A DNA stretch of 55,836 nucleotides from an uncultured Caryophanales bacterium (GCA_945873815.1 CAMCEE010000014.1:1-55836); one strand, 5' to 3'. Positions 7,123 through 15,150 are shown, counted from the first letter of the stretch. The notes: generated from the sequence alone by a model not told the origin. A program made the numbers and translations.

Positions 7123-8959
7123 AAATCAAGGTTCTTCCCGTGTTTCAAACGGACCTAAATATGATCCAAATCATAAGAAGCAAACTCAAGTAAACAAGGT
7201 TAATGGAGGAGTATTCGAATATACAGGCTCTATTACTGTTACTGAACTTTCTAAACAATTAAATGTTCCAGTATCTGATATTATTAAATACTTATTTATG
7301 AACAAAAAGATGATGGTAACATTAAATTCGACTTTAGACGATGAAGTAATCGGTGAATTATGTTTAAATTACGGATACGATTTTAAAAAAGAGAAAATCG
7401 TTGATGTTGAAAATTTTGAAGAAATCGAAATTCACGATGATGAAAAAGATTTGGTCGAAAGACCACCGGTAGTTGTTGTTATGGGACATGTTGACCATGG
7501 TAAAACAACATTAATCGATACTATTAGAAGCTCTAATATTGCTGGAGGAGAAGCAGGAGCAATCACTCAAGCAATTGGTGCTTATCAAAAAGAGATTAAA
7601 GGTAAAAAGATTACTTTCTTAGATACTCCAGGTCATGAAGCATTTACTGCAATGCGTGCAAGAGGTGCAAAAATGACTGATATTGCAATCATTGTCTGTG
7701 CAGCAGATGATGGTGTTATGCCTCAAACAATTGAAGCGATTGACCATGCAAAAGCTGCTGGAGTTACAATCATTGTTGCAATCAATAAAATTGATAAACC
7801 TACTGCAAATGTCGAAAGAGTAAAAGAAGAAATGATGCAACATGGATTAATCCCAGAAGAGTATGGTGGAGATACTATCTTTAAAGAAATCTCTGCAAAA
7901 AAGAATATTGGGATTGATGACTTATTAGAAACGATTCTTATCGTTGCTGAATTAAAAGAATTAAAAGCAAACCCAAAACGTTATGCACTTGGTTGTGTTA
8001 TTGAAGCATCATTAGATAAAAATGAAGGAGCAAAAGCTACTTTACTAGTTCAAAATGGTTCTTTGAATTGTGGAGACTCTGTTGTCATCGGTACAGCATA
8101 TTGTAAAGTTAGAAAAATGGTTAACGAACATAAAAAAGTTATTAAGACTGCACTTCCATCTACTCCAGTAGTAGTAACTGGTCTTGATGAAGTCCCTCAT
8201 GCAGGCGACTATTTTATGGCTTATTCTGATGAAAAATTAGCAAAACAAGTTGCAGATAAACGTAAACTTGATGCTAAAACAAAAGCACAAAAAGCAACTA
8301 GTGCAATGACTTTGAATGATTTGTATAATCAAGCTCAAACTGGTGAAGTTAAATCGATTAATGTCATCCTAAGAGCTGATGTTCAAGGATCGGTAGAAGC
8401 TATTAAATCATCATTAGAAAAGATTCAAAATGATGAGGTTAAAGTTAATGTCATTAGAGCAACCGCAGGTGCTATTACTCAATCTGATGTATTATTAGCT
8501 AGTGCAAGTAATGCAATTATTTATGGATTCAATGTTAGACCTGATGCAGCAGTTCGAGCAAAAGCAGCTGAAGAAAAGATTGAGATTCGTCTCCATAACA
8601 TTATTTATGCATTGATTGAAGAAATCGAAGGTGCAATGAAGGGTTTATTAAAACCAATTGAAAAAGAAGTTGTTATGGGTCAAGCAGAGGTTAGACAACT
8701 CTTTAGAGCTAGTAAGATTGGTACTATTGCTGGTTCATTTGTTACAGATGGTACAATTAAAAGAGATACACAAATCCGTCTTATTAGAGAAGGTGTTGTC
8801 ATTTACACTGGAAAACTTGGTTCATTAAAGAGATTTAAGGATGATGTTGCAAAAGTTGAAACGAATTTTGAATGTGCATTTACAATTGATGGATACAATG
8901 ATATTAAAGAGGGCGACATTATCGAAGCATTTGAAATTCAACAAATAGCAAGAGGTTAA
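7097..8959 (+). CDS. infB: translation initiation factor IF-2
   Basis: 620 aa from the ATG at 7097 (AAGGAGGG at 7081-7088 gives proper spacing; the ATG at 7091 is too close). After a very short basic N-terminus comes the IF2_N domain (~35-90), then the GTPase with G1 GHVDHGKT (residues 130-137), G3 DTPGHEAF and G4 NKID, then beta-barrel domains II and III and the C-terminal initiator-tRNA-binding domain. It recruits fMet-tRNA to the 30S subunit. The N-terminal extension is much shorter than in Bacillus (716 aa) or E. coli, as in other compact genomes. Confidence 0.97.
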   Translation: MAKDYKKNKNQGSSRVSNGPKYDPNHKKQTQVNKVNGGVFEYTGSITVTELSKQLNVPVSDIIKYLFMNKKMMVTLNSTLDDEVIGELCLNYGYDFKKEKIVDVENFEEIEIHDDEKDLVERPPVVVVMGHVDHGKTTLIDTIRSSNIAGGEAGAITQAIGAYQKEIKGKKITFLDTPGHEAFTAMRARGAKMTDIAIIVCAADDGVMPQTIEAIDHAKAAGVTIIVAINKIDKPTANVERVKEEMMQHGLIPEEYGGDTIFKEISAKKNIGIDDLLETILIVAELKELKANPKRYALGCVIEASLDKNEGAKATLLVQNGSLNCGDSVVIGTAYCKVRKMVNEHKKVIKTALPSTPVVVTGLDEVPHAGDYFMAYSDEKLAKQVADKRKLDAKTKAQKATSAMTLNDLYNQAQTGEVKSINVILRADVQGSVEAIKSSLEKIQNDEVKVNVIRATAGAITQSDVLLASASNAIIYGFNVRPDAAVRAKAAEEKIEIRLHNIIYALIEEIEGAMKGLLKPIEKEVVMGQAEVRQLFRASKIGTIAGSFVTDGTIKRDTQIRLIREGVVIYTGKLGSLKRFKDDVAKVETNFECAFTIDGYNDIKEGDIIEAFEIQQIARG

Positions 8960-8965
8960 TGGATT

Positions 8966-9325
8966 ATGAAACAAAATAATAGCCATAATAGACAAAGAAT
9001 TGCAAGTGTGATTACAAGAAATATATCTGATATCATTCTATTTGAATTAAAAAAGCCAATTTTCAAATTAGTATCTGTTAATCAAGTAGATGTAACTCCA
9101 GATTATCAATTTGCTAAAGTTTATGTTTCACATCTTGATTTAAAAAAGATTAATGAAGCTGTAGAAGAACTTAATGCAAATAAGGGGCTAATTAGAAGTT
9201 TTTTAGCAAAGAAAATGACGATTTATAAAGTTCCTGATTTAGTTTTCATTCGTGATAATACGTATGAAAAAGGAGAACGTATTGAAGAAATCTTGAAAGA
9301 AATCAAAGAAAAAGAAAACAAATAA
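8966..9325 (+). CDS. rbfA: ribosome-binding factor A
   Basis: 119 aa, the usual size. The KH-like fold is recognisable from NRQRIASVITRNISDIILFELK, VNQVDVTPDYQFAKVYVS and PDLVFIRDNTYEKGERIEEIL. RbfA helps 16S rRNA 5'-end maturation in cold and normal growth. It is the last gene of the operon and starts 6 nt after infB with only a weak SD (AGAGG), so it probably depends on coupling. The ylxP gene that lies between infB and rbfA in Bacillus is absent, and truB does not follow. Confidence 0.95.
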   Translation: MKQNNSHNRQRIASVITRNISDIILFELKKPIFKLVSVNQVDVTPDYQFAKVYVSHLDLKKINEAVEELNANKGLIRSFLAKKMTIYKVPDLVFIRDNTYEKGERIEEILKEIKEKENK

Positions 9326-9371
9326 AATCTTTATCGCTTATTAATCATACATAAAAGTAGACTATATTTAT

Positions 9372-9397
9372 ATGGGTACATTATTGTACCCATTTTT
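9372..9397 (+). terminator. terminator of the rimP-rbfA operon
   Basis: A perfect 9-bp stem (9372-9380 with 9385-9393), loop ttat, followed by a T run. Confidence 0.85.
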
Positions 9398-9452
9398 CAT
9401 ATTTAACCTGTTTATGTCTATAAAAGTTAATCATTTTTTTTTACATTTTTGA

Positions 9453-9501
9453 TACAATACTAAAAAATGATTAAAATCGATATTTTTTTATCAAAATCGA
9501 T
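9453..9501 (+). promoter_or_regulatory. putative adh control region with spaced repeats
   Basis: TACAAT at 9453-9458 could be a -10 box. Downstream, AAAATCGAT occurs twice, at 9473-9481 and 9493-9501. The copies start exactly 20 bp apart, two helical turns, as expected for a transcription-factor operator. I cannot name the factor. Confidence 0.35.
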
Positions 9502-9564
9502 TTACTTTTGAATTCTTATGTGATAAAAATTTATTCAGGAGAAGTAAACAGGAGGAAAAATAAA

Positions 9565-10782
9565 ATGCAAAGATTTACTTTACCAAGAGATTTATATCAC
9601 GGAGCAGGTGCCCTTGAAGCTCTAAAAACATTTAAGGGAAGAAAAGCTGTAATTTGTGTTGGCGGGGGCAGCATGAAAAAATTCGGTTTCTTAGATAAAG
9701 CTATTGGCTATTTGAAAGAAGCTGGTATGGAAGTAATGGTTATTGATGGTATTGAACCAGATCCATCAGTTGAAACTGTTATGAATGGTGCAGCTAAAAT
9801 GTTAGAATTTGGACCAGATTGGATTGTTGCAATGGGTGGTGGATCACCAATCGATGCTGCAAAAGCAATGTGGATTAAATATGAATACCCTGAAACTACT
9901 TTTGAAGATATGTGCAAAGTCTTTGGCCTTCCACATCTAAGAACAAAAGCAAAATTCTGTGCTGTATCATCAACATCAGGAACAGCAACTGAAGTTACTG
10001 CATTCTCAATTATTACTGATTATAATAAGGGAATTAAATATCCTATCGCAGACTTTGAGATTACTCCAGATGTTGCAATCGTTGATCCAGAATTAGCATT
10101 CACTATGCCAAAAAAACTCGTTGCTCATACAGGTATGGATGCAATGACTCACGCAGTAGAAGCATATGTTTCAACAGCTAATTGTGATTATACAGATCCT
10201 CTTGCAATTCATGCAATCGAAATGATTATGGTTGATTTAGTAAAATCATATAATGGAGATATGGAAGCAAGAGCAAGAATGCATAATGCTCAATGTTTAG
10301 CTGGACAATCATTCTCAAATGCTTTATTAGGTATCGTTCACTCTATGGCACATAAAACTGGTGCAGCATTTGCAGATTATGGCGCACATATTATTCATGG
10401 TGCAGCTAATGCAATGTACTTACCAAAAGTAATCGCATTTAATGCAAAAGATCCAGTTGCTAAAAAACGTTATGGTGTAATTGCTGATTATATGCATTTA
10501 GGCGGAAAGAATGATGACGAGAAAGTAGCATTATTAATCGCATTCTTACGTAAGATGAACGATGATTTAAATATTCCTCACTGTATCAAGAATTATGGTG
10601 CAGATTCATATCCATGTGAACAAGGATTTGTACCTGAAAAAGTATTCTTAGAAAGATTACCTGAAATTGCTAAAAACGCTATCGGCGATGCTTGCACAGG
10701 TTCTAACCCAAGAATTCCAACACAACATGAAATGGAAGAACTCCTCAAATGTTGTTACTATGATTTAGATGTTAATTTCTAG
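9565..10782 (+). CDS. iron-containing alcohol dehydrogenase
   Basis: 405 aa from the ATG at 9565, chosen because AGGAGG (9550-9555) precedes it; an in-frame ATG at 9508 would put the SD inside the gene. The NAD-binding part has VGGGSMKKFG and MGGGSPIDAAKAMW. The metal-binding part carries the expected ligands in MDAMTHAVEAY, GIVHSMAHKTGAAF and HIIHGAANA. It resembles NAD(P)H butanol dehydrogenases and the C-terminal half of AdhE, so it probably reduces aldehydes to alcohols to reoxidise cofactor in fermentation. The gene is monocistronic between two terminators. The exact substrate cannot be read from sequence. Confidence 0.93.
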   Translation: MQRFTLPRDLYHGAGALEALKTFKGRKAVICVGGGSMKKFGFLDKAIGYLKEAGMEVMVIDGIEPDPSVETVMNGAAKMLEFGPDWIVAMGGGSPIDAAKAMWIKYEYPETTFEDMCKVFGLPHLRTKAKFCAVSSTSGTATEVTAFSIITDYNKGIKYPIADFEITPDVAIVDPELAFTMPKKLVAHTGMDAMTHAVEAYVSTANCDYTDPLAIHAIEMIMVDLVKSYNGDMEARARMHNAQCLAGQSFSNALLGIVHSMAHKTGAAFADYGAHIIHGAANAMYLPKVIAFNAKDPVAKKRYGVIADYMHLGGKNDDEKVALLIAFLRKMNDDLNIPHCIKNYGADSYPCEQGFVPEKVFLERLPEIAKNAIGDACTGSNPRIPTQHEMEELLKCCYYDLDVNF

Positions 10783-10793
10783 ATAATATCATT

Positions 10794-10834
10794 AACTGCA
10801 TTTCATATTTCAATTATGAGATGCAGTTTTTTTT
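10794..10834 (+). terminator. terminator of the alcohol dehydrogenase gene
   Basis: AACTGCAT (10794-10801) pairs with ATGCAGTT (10821-10828), extended inward by five further pairs, then a run of T. Confidence 0.85.
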
Positions 10835-10845
10835 ATATGAATTTC

Positions 10846-10878
10846 AAAAAAAAACCATAAGATATCGTATCTTATGGT
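10846..10878 (-). terminator. terminator of rpsT
   Basis: A perfect 11-bp stem (10854-10864 with 10868-10878) with a 3-nt loop. On the - strand it is followed by a T tract (10846-10853), just after the rpsT stop. Confidence 0.85.
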
Positions 10879-10894
10879 ATCAAGAATTAACTTA

Positions 10895-11158
10895 TTAGTT
10901 AAGTGCATTAACTTTAGCTTGTAATCTTGCTTTTTGTCTTGCAGCTGTATTCTTATGTGAGAAACCTTTAGTTACAGATGCATCAATTTTTGAAAATGCT
11001 AATGGAAGGAGTTTTAATGCTTCTTCTTTATTGTTAGCTTCACAAGCAACAACAACTTTTTTAATTGCAGTTCTCATTGATGATTTGAAGCTTGAATTTC
11101 TTTCATTTGCTTTTGCATTTGTTTTAATTCTCTTAACTTGTGATTTAATATTTGCCAT
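10895..11158 (-). CDS. rpsT: 30S ribosomal protein S20
   Basis: 87 aa, starting [21 protein letters not shown]; an all-helical, Lys/Arg/Ala-rich protein that binds 16S rRNA, typical for S20. The ATG at 11158 is preferred over the upstream GTG at 11167 because the SD (GAGAGGTG) overlaps that GTG. It has its own promoter and terminator. It lies divergent to gpr, the same arrangement as rpsT/gpr in Bacillus subtilis. Confidence 0.96.
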   Translation of the reverse strand: MANIKSQVKRIKTNAKANERNSSFKSSMRTAIKKVVVACEANNKEEALKLLPLAFSKIDASVTKGFSHKNTAARQKARLQAKVNALN

Positions 11159-11190
11159 AGTTTTCACCTCTCAATTTCTTAACCTCTATG

Positions 11191-11219
11191 ATATTATCAT
11201 AAAATATTTATTCTTTCAA
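11191..11219 (-). promoter_or_regulatory. promoter of rpsT
   Basis: Read on the - strand: -35 TTGAAA (11214-11219), a 17-bp spacer ending in TGA, and -10 TAATAT (11191-11196), so a consensus-like extended promoter. A 13-bp palindrome (11188-11200) overlaps the -10, possibly by chance. Confidence 0.7.
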
Positions 11220-11245
11220 TAATTTTTCTTTTTTTAACCATACTA
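11217..11245 (+). promoter_or_regulatory. possible SigG/SigF-type forespore promoter of gpr
   Basis: CATACTA (11239-11245) fits the SigG -10 consensus CATnnTA, and CAATA (11217-11221) lies 17 bp upstream where a GnATA-like -35 is expected. gpr is forespore-expressed in Bacillus. The match is short, in AT-rich DNA, so it is suggestive only. Confidence 0.4.
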
Positions 11246-11267
11246 AATATAGGAGTTTTTTGATTTT

Positions 11268-12068
11268 ATGATTAGATTATTTGATATTGCAGAAGAAGGT
11301 CTTATCAATATTTCTTCTTCTAATGATTTTAGAAAGGAAGAATATAAGAAAAAGAATTATAAAGTTTGTAAAATAGAGATGATTAATGGAAATAAATATA
11401 GAATATCTAAAGGAAAATATTATTCTTTGTATTTTGATGATATAAAAGACGAAAAAACGTTTAATTCAATCTCTAAAGAACTTGTATCTTTAGTCGGTGA
11501 AATGATTGATGATAAATATAATAAGATTCTAATAGTCGGTATTGGAAATGATGATTTTGCTCCTGATTCATTAGGACCTAGAGTAGTTAAAAATATTAAA
11601 GCTACGTATCATCTAAGTGGAGAAAAGGAAACAAAAGTTGCTTGTATTATTCCAGGAGTAATGGGGGTGACGGGTTTAGAATCGGCTAGTATTGTTAAAG
11701 GGATAATAAACGAGAATAAAATCGATTGTGTGATAGTTATTGATTCTCTTGCAACAACTTCACTTGAACGTCTTAATCATGTTATTCAGATTACTGATAC
11801 GGGAATTAAACCAGGATCAGGAGTTTCTAATTATCGAAAAGGTATCAATAAAGAATATCTCGGATGTAAAGTGGTATCTCTAGGTGTAGGTACTGTAATA
11901 TCGCTTGAAGCATTGATTAATAATTTTGCATCTATAAAAATTAATAATAAATTCAAAGATTTAGTTTTTACTACGAAAGAGATTGAACTGAAAATTGACT
12001 TGATTACTGATTTATTATCTTCATCTTTGAATCATTTGTTACATCAATCCCAAAAGTTGACAAAATAG
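11268..12068 (+). CDS. gpr: germination protease GPR
   Basis: 266 aa. GPR cleaves the small acid-soluble proteins that coat spore DNA, in the first minutes of germination. The conserved core is intact: VGIGNDDFAPDSLGPRVVKNI (first acidic active-site region), PGVMGVTGLESA, VIVIDSLATTSLERLNHVIQI (second Asp) and DTGIKPGSGVSN. It is about 100 residues shorter than Bacillus GPR, mainly in the C-terminal part, and the pro-peptide region is short. The SD AGGAG is 12 nt from the ATG, unusually far. No SASP gene is in this window, but GPR only makes sense where SASPs exist. Confidence 0.93.
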   Translation: MIRLFDIAEEGLINISSSNDFRKEEYKKKNYKVCKIEMINGNKYRISKGKYYSLYFDDIKDEKTFNSISKELVSLVGEMIDDKYNKILIVGIGNDDFAPDSLGPRVVKNIKATYHLSGEKETKVACIIPGVMGVTGLESASIVKGIINENKIDCVIVIDSLATTSLERLNHVIQITDTGIKPGSGVSNYRKGINKEYLGCKVVSLGVGTVISLEALINNFASIKINNKFKDLVFTTKEIELKIDLITDLLSSSLNHLLHQSQKLTK

Positions 12069-12104
12069 AAAAGATATATAATGTAGATTATTTATGGTGA
12101 TTAT

Positions 12105-12404
12105 ATGAAACATTTCATTAGAGATATATTAATCGTTCTTTGCTTTTTAGTATTGGTGACTAGTCTATTTCAAGGTATTACTTCAAAAAAAGAAGAAACG
12201 ATTGAATCTTCCTTATCTCAATTTGAGGAAAATATTAATAAAGGAGAAATCATTGAAAATAATACTTATATTGAATCGAAGAAAGGAATTGAAGAGACTA
12301 GTAATATCTTTGGAAAAATCGGATATGTTCTAACAAATTTTGTAATAACTATCATTAATGGAATAATAAAAATAGTACTCTTTATCATACAAAAAATAGT
12401 TTAA
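12105..12404 (+). CDS. small membrane protein downstream of gpr
   Basis: 99 aa. A signal-anchor helix (about 7-25) is followed by a Glu/Lys/Ser/Asn-rich extracytoplasmic linker and a second very hydrophobic C-terminal stretch (about 70-99). I do not recognise the family with certainty. By position (rpsT-gpr-X) and topology it could correspond to Bacillus YqxA, which lies two genes after gpr. SpoIIP, which comes next to gpr in Bacillus, is not here. A TTGACA and a TATAAT occur just upstream, but only 14 bp apart. Possibly a sporulation membrane protein. Confidence 0.6.
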   Translation: MKHFIRDILIVLCFLVLVTSLFQGITSKKEETIESSLSQFEENINKGEIIENNTYIESKKGIEETSNIFGKIGYVLTNFVITIINGIIKIVLFIIQKIV

Positions 12405-12446
12405 TATCTTGATATGTGATAGAATGTTCTTAGGCGGTGACTCAGT

Positions 12447-13376
12447 ATGAATGCAAGAATAGTATTTATGGGAACTCCTGAAATAGGAGCAAAGATTTTA
12501 AAAGGATTAATTGATAATAATTATAATGTAGTTGGAGTAGTTACTCAACCAGATAAACCAGTTGGAAGAAAAGGAATCATTACACCATGTCCTACAAAAA
12601 ATGTTGCAATAAATCATAATATTCCTGTATATCAACCTTCAAAAATAAAAGATGATTTTGATTTTTTATATGATATTAAGCCTGATGTAATCATTACATG
12701 CGCATATGGACAAATTGTTCCTCAAGCATTACTAGATATTCCATCTATTGGTTCTATTAATGTTCATGGTTCGTTACTTCCTAAATATCGTGGCGCATCC
12801 CCAATTCAACAAGCTTTAATTCATGGTGATAAGATTACTGGTGCAACTATAATGGAAATGATTGATAAAATGGATGCAGGTGAGATGTATGATAAAGAAG
12901 AAGTAGTGATAAATGATAATGACAATTATACATCACTTTATGAAAAAGTTGGTGACGCTGGCTTAGTCGCACTTTTAAGAATGCTTCCTAAATATATTAA
13001 TAAAATGATAATAGGAGAAAAACAAGACGAGAATCAAGTTACTTTCTGTAAGAAAATATCAAAAGAAGAAGAGCATTTATCATTAGATTATACTAAAGAA
13101 GAATTTATTAATATGGTTAAAGGTCTTTCCGAGGTACCAGGCGGGTATTTATTATATAATGATTTGGTTTTTAAGATTTTTGATGCGAGAATAGAAAATG
13201 ATATAGTATCTCATCAAATTGGAGAAATTGTTGAAGCTAATAAGAAAAGATTATTACTTCAATTAAAAAATGGACAAATCGCATTATTAAAAGTTCAAAA
13301 GCAAGGTAAGTCAAAAATGGATTATAAATCATTTATTAATGGAGAAAATAAAATATTAGGTTCCATATTAAAATAA
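12447..13376 (+). CDS. fmt: methionyl-tRNA formyltransferase
   Basis: 309 aa, full length. The N-terminal formyltransferase domain shows IVFMGTPEIGAKILKGLI, TQPDKPVGRK, the catalytic Asn/His region INVHGSLLPKYRGASPIQQALI and MDKMDAGEM. The C-terminal OB-like domain spans about 205-309. The enzyme formylates Met-tRNA using 10-formyl-THF and so supplies IF-2 (infB, same window) with initiator tRNA. SD AGGCGGTGA precedes the ATG. The def/priA partners seen in many Bacilli are not adjacent. Confidence 0.97.
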   Translation: MNARIVFMGTPEIGAKILKGLIDNNYNVVGVVTQPDKPVGRKGIITPCPTKNVAINHNIPVYQPSKIKDDFDFLYDIKPDVIITCAYGQIVPQALLDIPSIGSINVHGSLLPKYRGASPIQQALIHGDKITGATIMEMIDKMDAGEMYDKEEVVINDNDNYTSLYEKVGDAGLVALLRMLPKYINKMIIGEKQDENQVTFCKKISKEEEHLSLDYTKEEFINMVKGLSEVPGGYLLYNDLVFKIFDARIENDIVSHQIGEIVEANKKRLLLQLKNGQIALLKVQKQGKSKMDYKSFINGENKILGSILK

Positions 13377-13692
13377 TGGGCTAAATAATAATATTATGCT
13401 TAATTATATTTTTTAGGCTTTTATCGCCTACACATTATTTAAAATAACATATTATATATTGTAAGTGGATAAATCGTAAGTACCTTCTTGTGTAGCATCT
13501 TATGCTGTTGCTACACTTTTTTTATCTAATTTATTTGGTAATTATGCCTTCGAAAATGAATTTGATTCTATGAACTTAGTAATTCCATTTCAAAACAAAA
13601 GGAAAAATCATTATCTCTTTCCTCATTTTTGGAATAATTGTAGAAATAAAAGTCCGAATTCTATATAATAATTCTCGGTAAAGGAGAATATT
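13377..13692. other. 316-bp gene-free stretch with one terminator
   Basis: The only gene-free gap over 300 bp. It holds a small hairpin (TAGGC 13414-13418 with GCCTA 13426-13430), a TATATT at about 13455-13460, a repeated GTAAGT, the strong terminator at 13490-13523, and a weak -10 (TATAAT 13664-13669) for the next gene. A run of about 60 open codons after 13479 has no start codon or SD. No protein gene is supported. A small RNA of about 60 nt ending at 13523 is possible. Confidence 0.5.
13490..13523 (+). terminator. intrinsic terminator
   Basis: A perfect 8-bp stem (GTGTAGCA 13490-13497 with TGCTACAC 13509-13516) followed by seven Ts. It lies 115 nt beyond fmt, so it ends either the fmt transcript or a separate small RNA. 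Confidence 0.8.
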
Positions 13693-14076
13693 ATGTATAA
13701 AAATAAAAGATTAAAGAGATCATATGTATTTGCATATGTTATGTCTATATTTGGTTTAGGAGTAGGTGCATTATTAAGCATTAAAATACATGCTTCTTTA
13801 GCTATTATTGTTCTAATATTAACCTTATTATCTGTTGCAGCACTTATTACTAGTCATGTTTACTATAAAAAAGATAAAAGATTATATTTCATCATTGGAG
13901 GAATTGCAATTTGTTCATATAATGTTATTGCTTTATATGGTTTTATCCTAGAAATCGTATATACAGCATTAGGAAAGGGTGCAACATATGCTTGGATAAT
14001 GAATATATTCAATTTATTATCAGGAATTATACTTGCCATTTTCTTCCTATTAGATCATTATAAGAAAGAAGATTAA
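13693..14076 (+). CDS. hypothetical small integral membrane protein
   Basis: 127 aa with a Lys/Arg-rich first 10 residues, four hydrophobic helices (about 11-27, 33-52, 61-82, 98-119) and a charged HYKKED tail. I recognise no family. It is monocistronic, with SD AAAGGAG and its own terminator. Architecture resembles the - strand protein at 80-511. Confidence 0.7.
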   Translation: MYKNKRLKRSYVFAYVMSIFGLGVGALLSIKIHASLAIIVLILTLLSVAALITSHVYYKKDKRLYFIIGGIAICSYNVIALYGFILEIVYTALGKGATYAWIMNIFNLLSGIILAIFFLLDHYKKED

Positions 14077-14091
14077 TTACTTCCAAAAACT

Positions 14092-14112
14092 GCCAGTATA
14101 CTGGCTTTTTTT
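14092..14112 (+). terminator. terminator after the membrane protein gene
   Basis: A self-complementary 14-bp sequence (14092-14105) followed by seven Ts. Confidence 0.8.
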
Positions 14113-14115
14113 ATT

Positions 14116-14139
14116 TGCTATACTTCATCCTAGGAGGTG
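14116..14139 (+). promoter_or_regulatory. extended -10 promoter and SD of the amidase gene
   Basis: TGCTATACT (14116-14124) is an extended -10. The SD TAGGAGGTG (14131-14139) begins about where the transcript should start, giving a very short leader. The terminator of the previous gene occupies the -35 position. Confidence 0.5.
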
Positions 14140-14143
14140 CAAA

Positions 14144-14920
14144 ATGAAAAAAATACCATTTGCTTTATTATTCGCATTTATTTTTATTGGAAGTGAAACT
14201 ACAATAAAACCATTAATTGAAGTTAGAAATGATAACTCATCTTCAGTATCGATTCCTGAAGAAATATACGATTCAGTCATTACCGATGGAACGATTATAG
14301 AAAAACCTGATTTAAGTTCTAATATTGAATCTAGTATTCATTTACTCCCATCCCTAAATCAAAACTCTTCAAATACTAATAATATAAGTGAAGAATTTAC
14401 AAAAAAGGTAAAGGTATATATCAATCCATCAGTTCAAAAATCAAATATGTATTCTTGTTCATTGGGGAGTGAAGCTCAAAATATGCAAGATATAGCAAAT
14501 TTGATGAAAGGATACTTATCTACATATAAGTATATTGATTTATTGGTGAATGATGGAACAAAATCATTGTCATCATCTTGTATCGATTCTAATAAATTTA
14601 ATAGCGATATTCATCTTGCACTTCATTCTAATGCAGGAGGTGGTAGAGGCTCAGAAATATATTACTATAATGATAAATCATTCAGTAAATATATTTATAA
14701 TAATTATGTTACATTAAACAGTTTTCCTCAAAGAGGAATAAAATATGGAGGTAGTCTTTACGAATTAAAAACAGTTAAAGCAAAATATACAAGCCTTATT
14801 GAACTACAATTTCATGATAACGAAGAAGAGGCGCAATGGATTGTTAATAATAAGAAATTAATTGCAAAAAATCTTTCAAAATCAATAAATGAATGCTCGA
14901 AAAAATTATTAAATTTATAA
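14144..14920 (+). CDS. exported N-acetylmuramoyl-L-alanine amidase-like protein
   Basis: 258 aa. An N-terminal signal or anchor segment (about 1-20) is followed by a Ser/Asn/Glu-rich linker (to ~85) and an Amidase_3-type domain (~88-258). Visible landmarks: the start KVYINPSVQ, a Glu in SEAQNM, the His of LALHSNAGGG, and the C-terminal catalytic-Glu region LYELKTVKAKYTSLIELQFHDNEEEA. The first zinc His of classical Amidase_3 (in DPGHGG) is replaced by NPSVQ, as I recall from a divergent Gram-positive branch. It should cut the bond between MurNAc and L-Ala in the wall. No terminator separates it from the peptide gene at 14974 and radC, so they may share a transcript. Confidence 0.8.
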   Translation: MKKIPFALLFAFIFIGSETTIKPLIEVRNDNSSSVSIPEEIYDSVITDGTIIEKPDLSSNIESSIHLLPSLNQNSSNTNNISEEFTKKVKVYINPSVQKSNMYSCSLGSEAQNMQDIANLMKGYLSTYKYIDLLVNDGTKSLSSSCIDSNKFNSDIHLALHSNAGGGRGSEIYYYNDKSFSKYIYNNYVTLNSFPQRGIKYGGSLYELKTVKAKYTSLIELQFHDNEEEAQWIVNNKKLIAKNLSKSINECSKKLLNL

Positions 14921-14973
14921 ATTATTAGTAAAAATTCATTTTCCTTCGAATTAATAAAGTAGGAGGAAAAAAT

Positions 14974-15150
14974 ATGAGAGTATTAAATGAAAAAGAAATG
15001 AATGAAATTATTGGAGGTGAAGCTATTACTTTAACTGCAGTTCTTGCGGTTTTAGCTGCTGCAGTTGTTGCAGTTATCGTCTATAAGTTATTCATCTCAA
15101 ATAAAGGAGGAGCAACTCTTCCAGGTGGATGGAAATTTAGTTGGAATTAG
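14974..15150 (+). CDS. double-glycine-leader peptide (bacteriocin- or pheromone-like)
   Basis: 58 aa, found by reading the gap before radC. A perfect AGGAGG (14961-14966) lies 7 nt before the ATG. The leader MRVLNEKEMNEIIGG matches the pattern of leaders cut after Gly-Gly by peptidase-containing ABC exporters (hydrophobic residues at -4, -7 and -12, acidic/basic between). The predicted mature 43-mer has an Ala/Val-rich transmembrane-length helix (about 18-40), a KGG hinge and a cationic aromatic tail ending PGGWKFSWN, typical of small membrane-active peptides. No exporter or immunity gene is recognisable nearby. The stop is one base from the radC ATG. Confidence is high for a gene and moderate for the role. 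Confidence 0.8.
   Translation: MRVLNEKEMNEIIGGEAITLTAVLAVLAAAVVAVIVYKLFISNKGGATLPGGWKFSWN

Noticed and set aside
12057-12082. TTGACA plus TATAAT before the gene at 12105
   Set aside because: The spacer is 14 bp, too short for a normal sigma-A promoter, so it is not listed as a promoter.
13480-13673. About 60 open codons in the 316-bp gap, read from 13480
   Set aside because: No start codon until the middle, no SD, overlaps a terminator hairpin, and no recognisable protein. A decayed gene cannot be excluded but is not supported.
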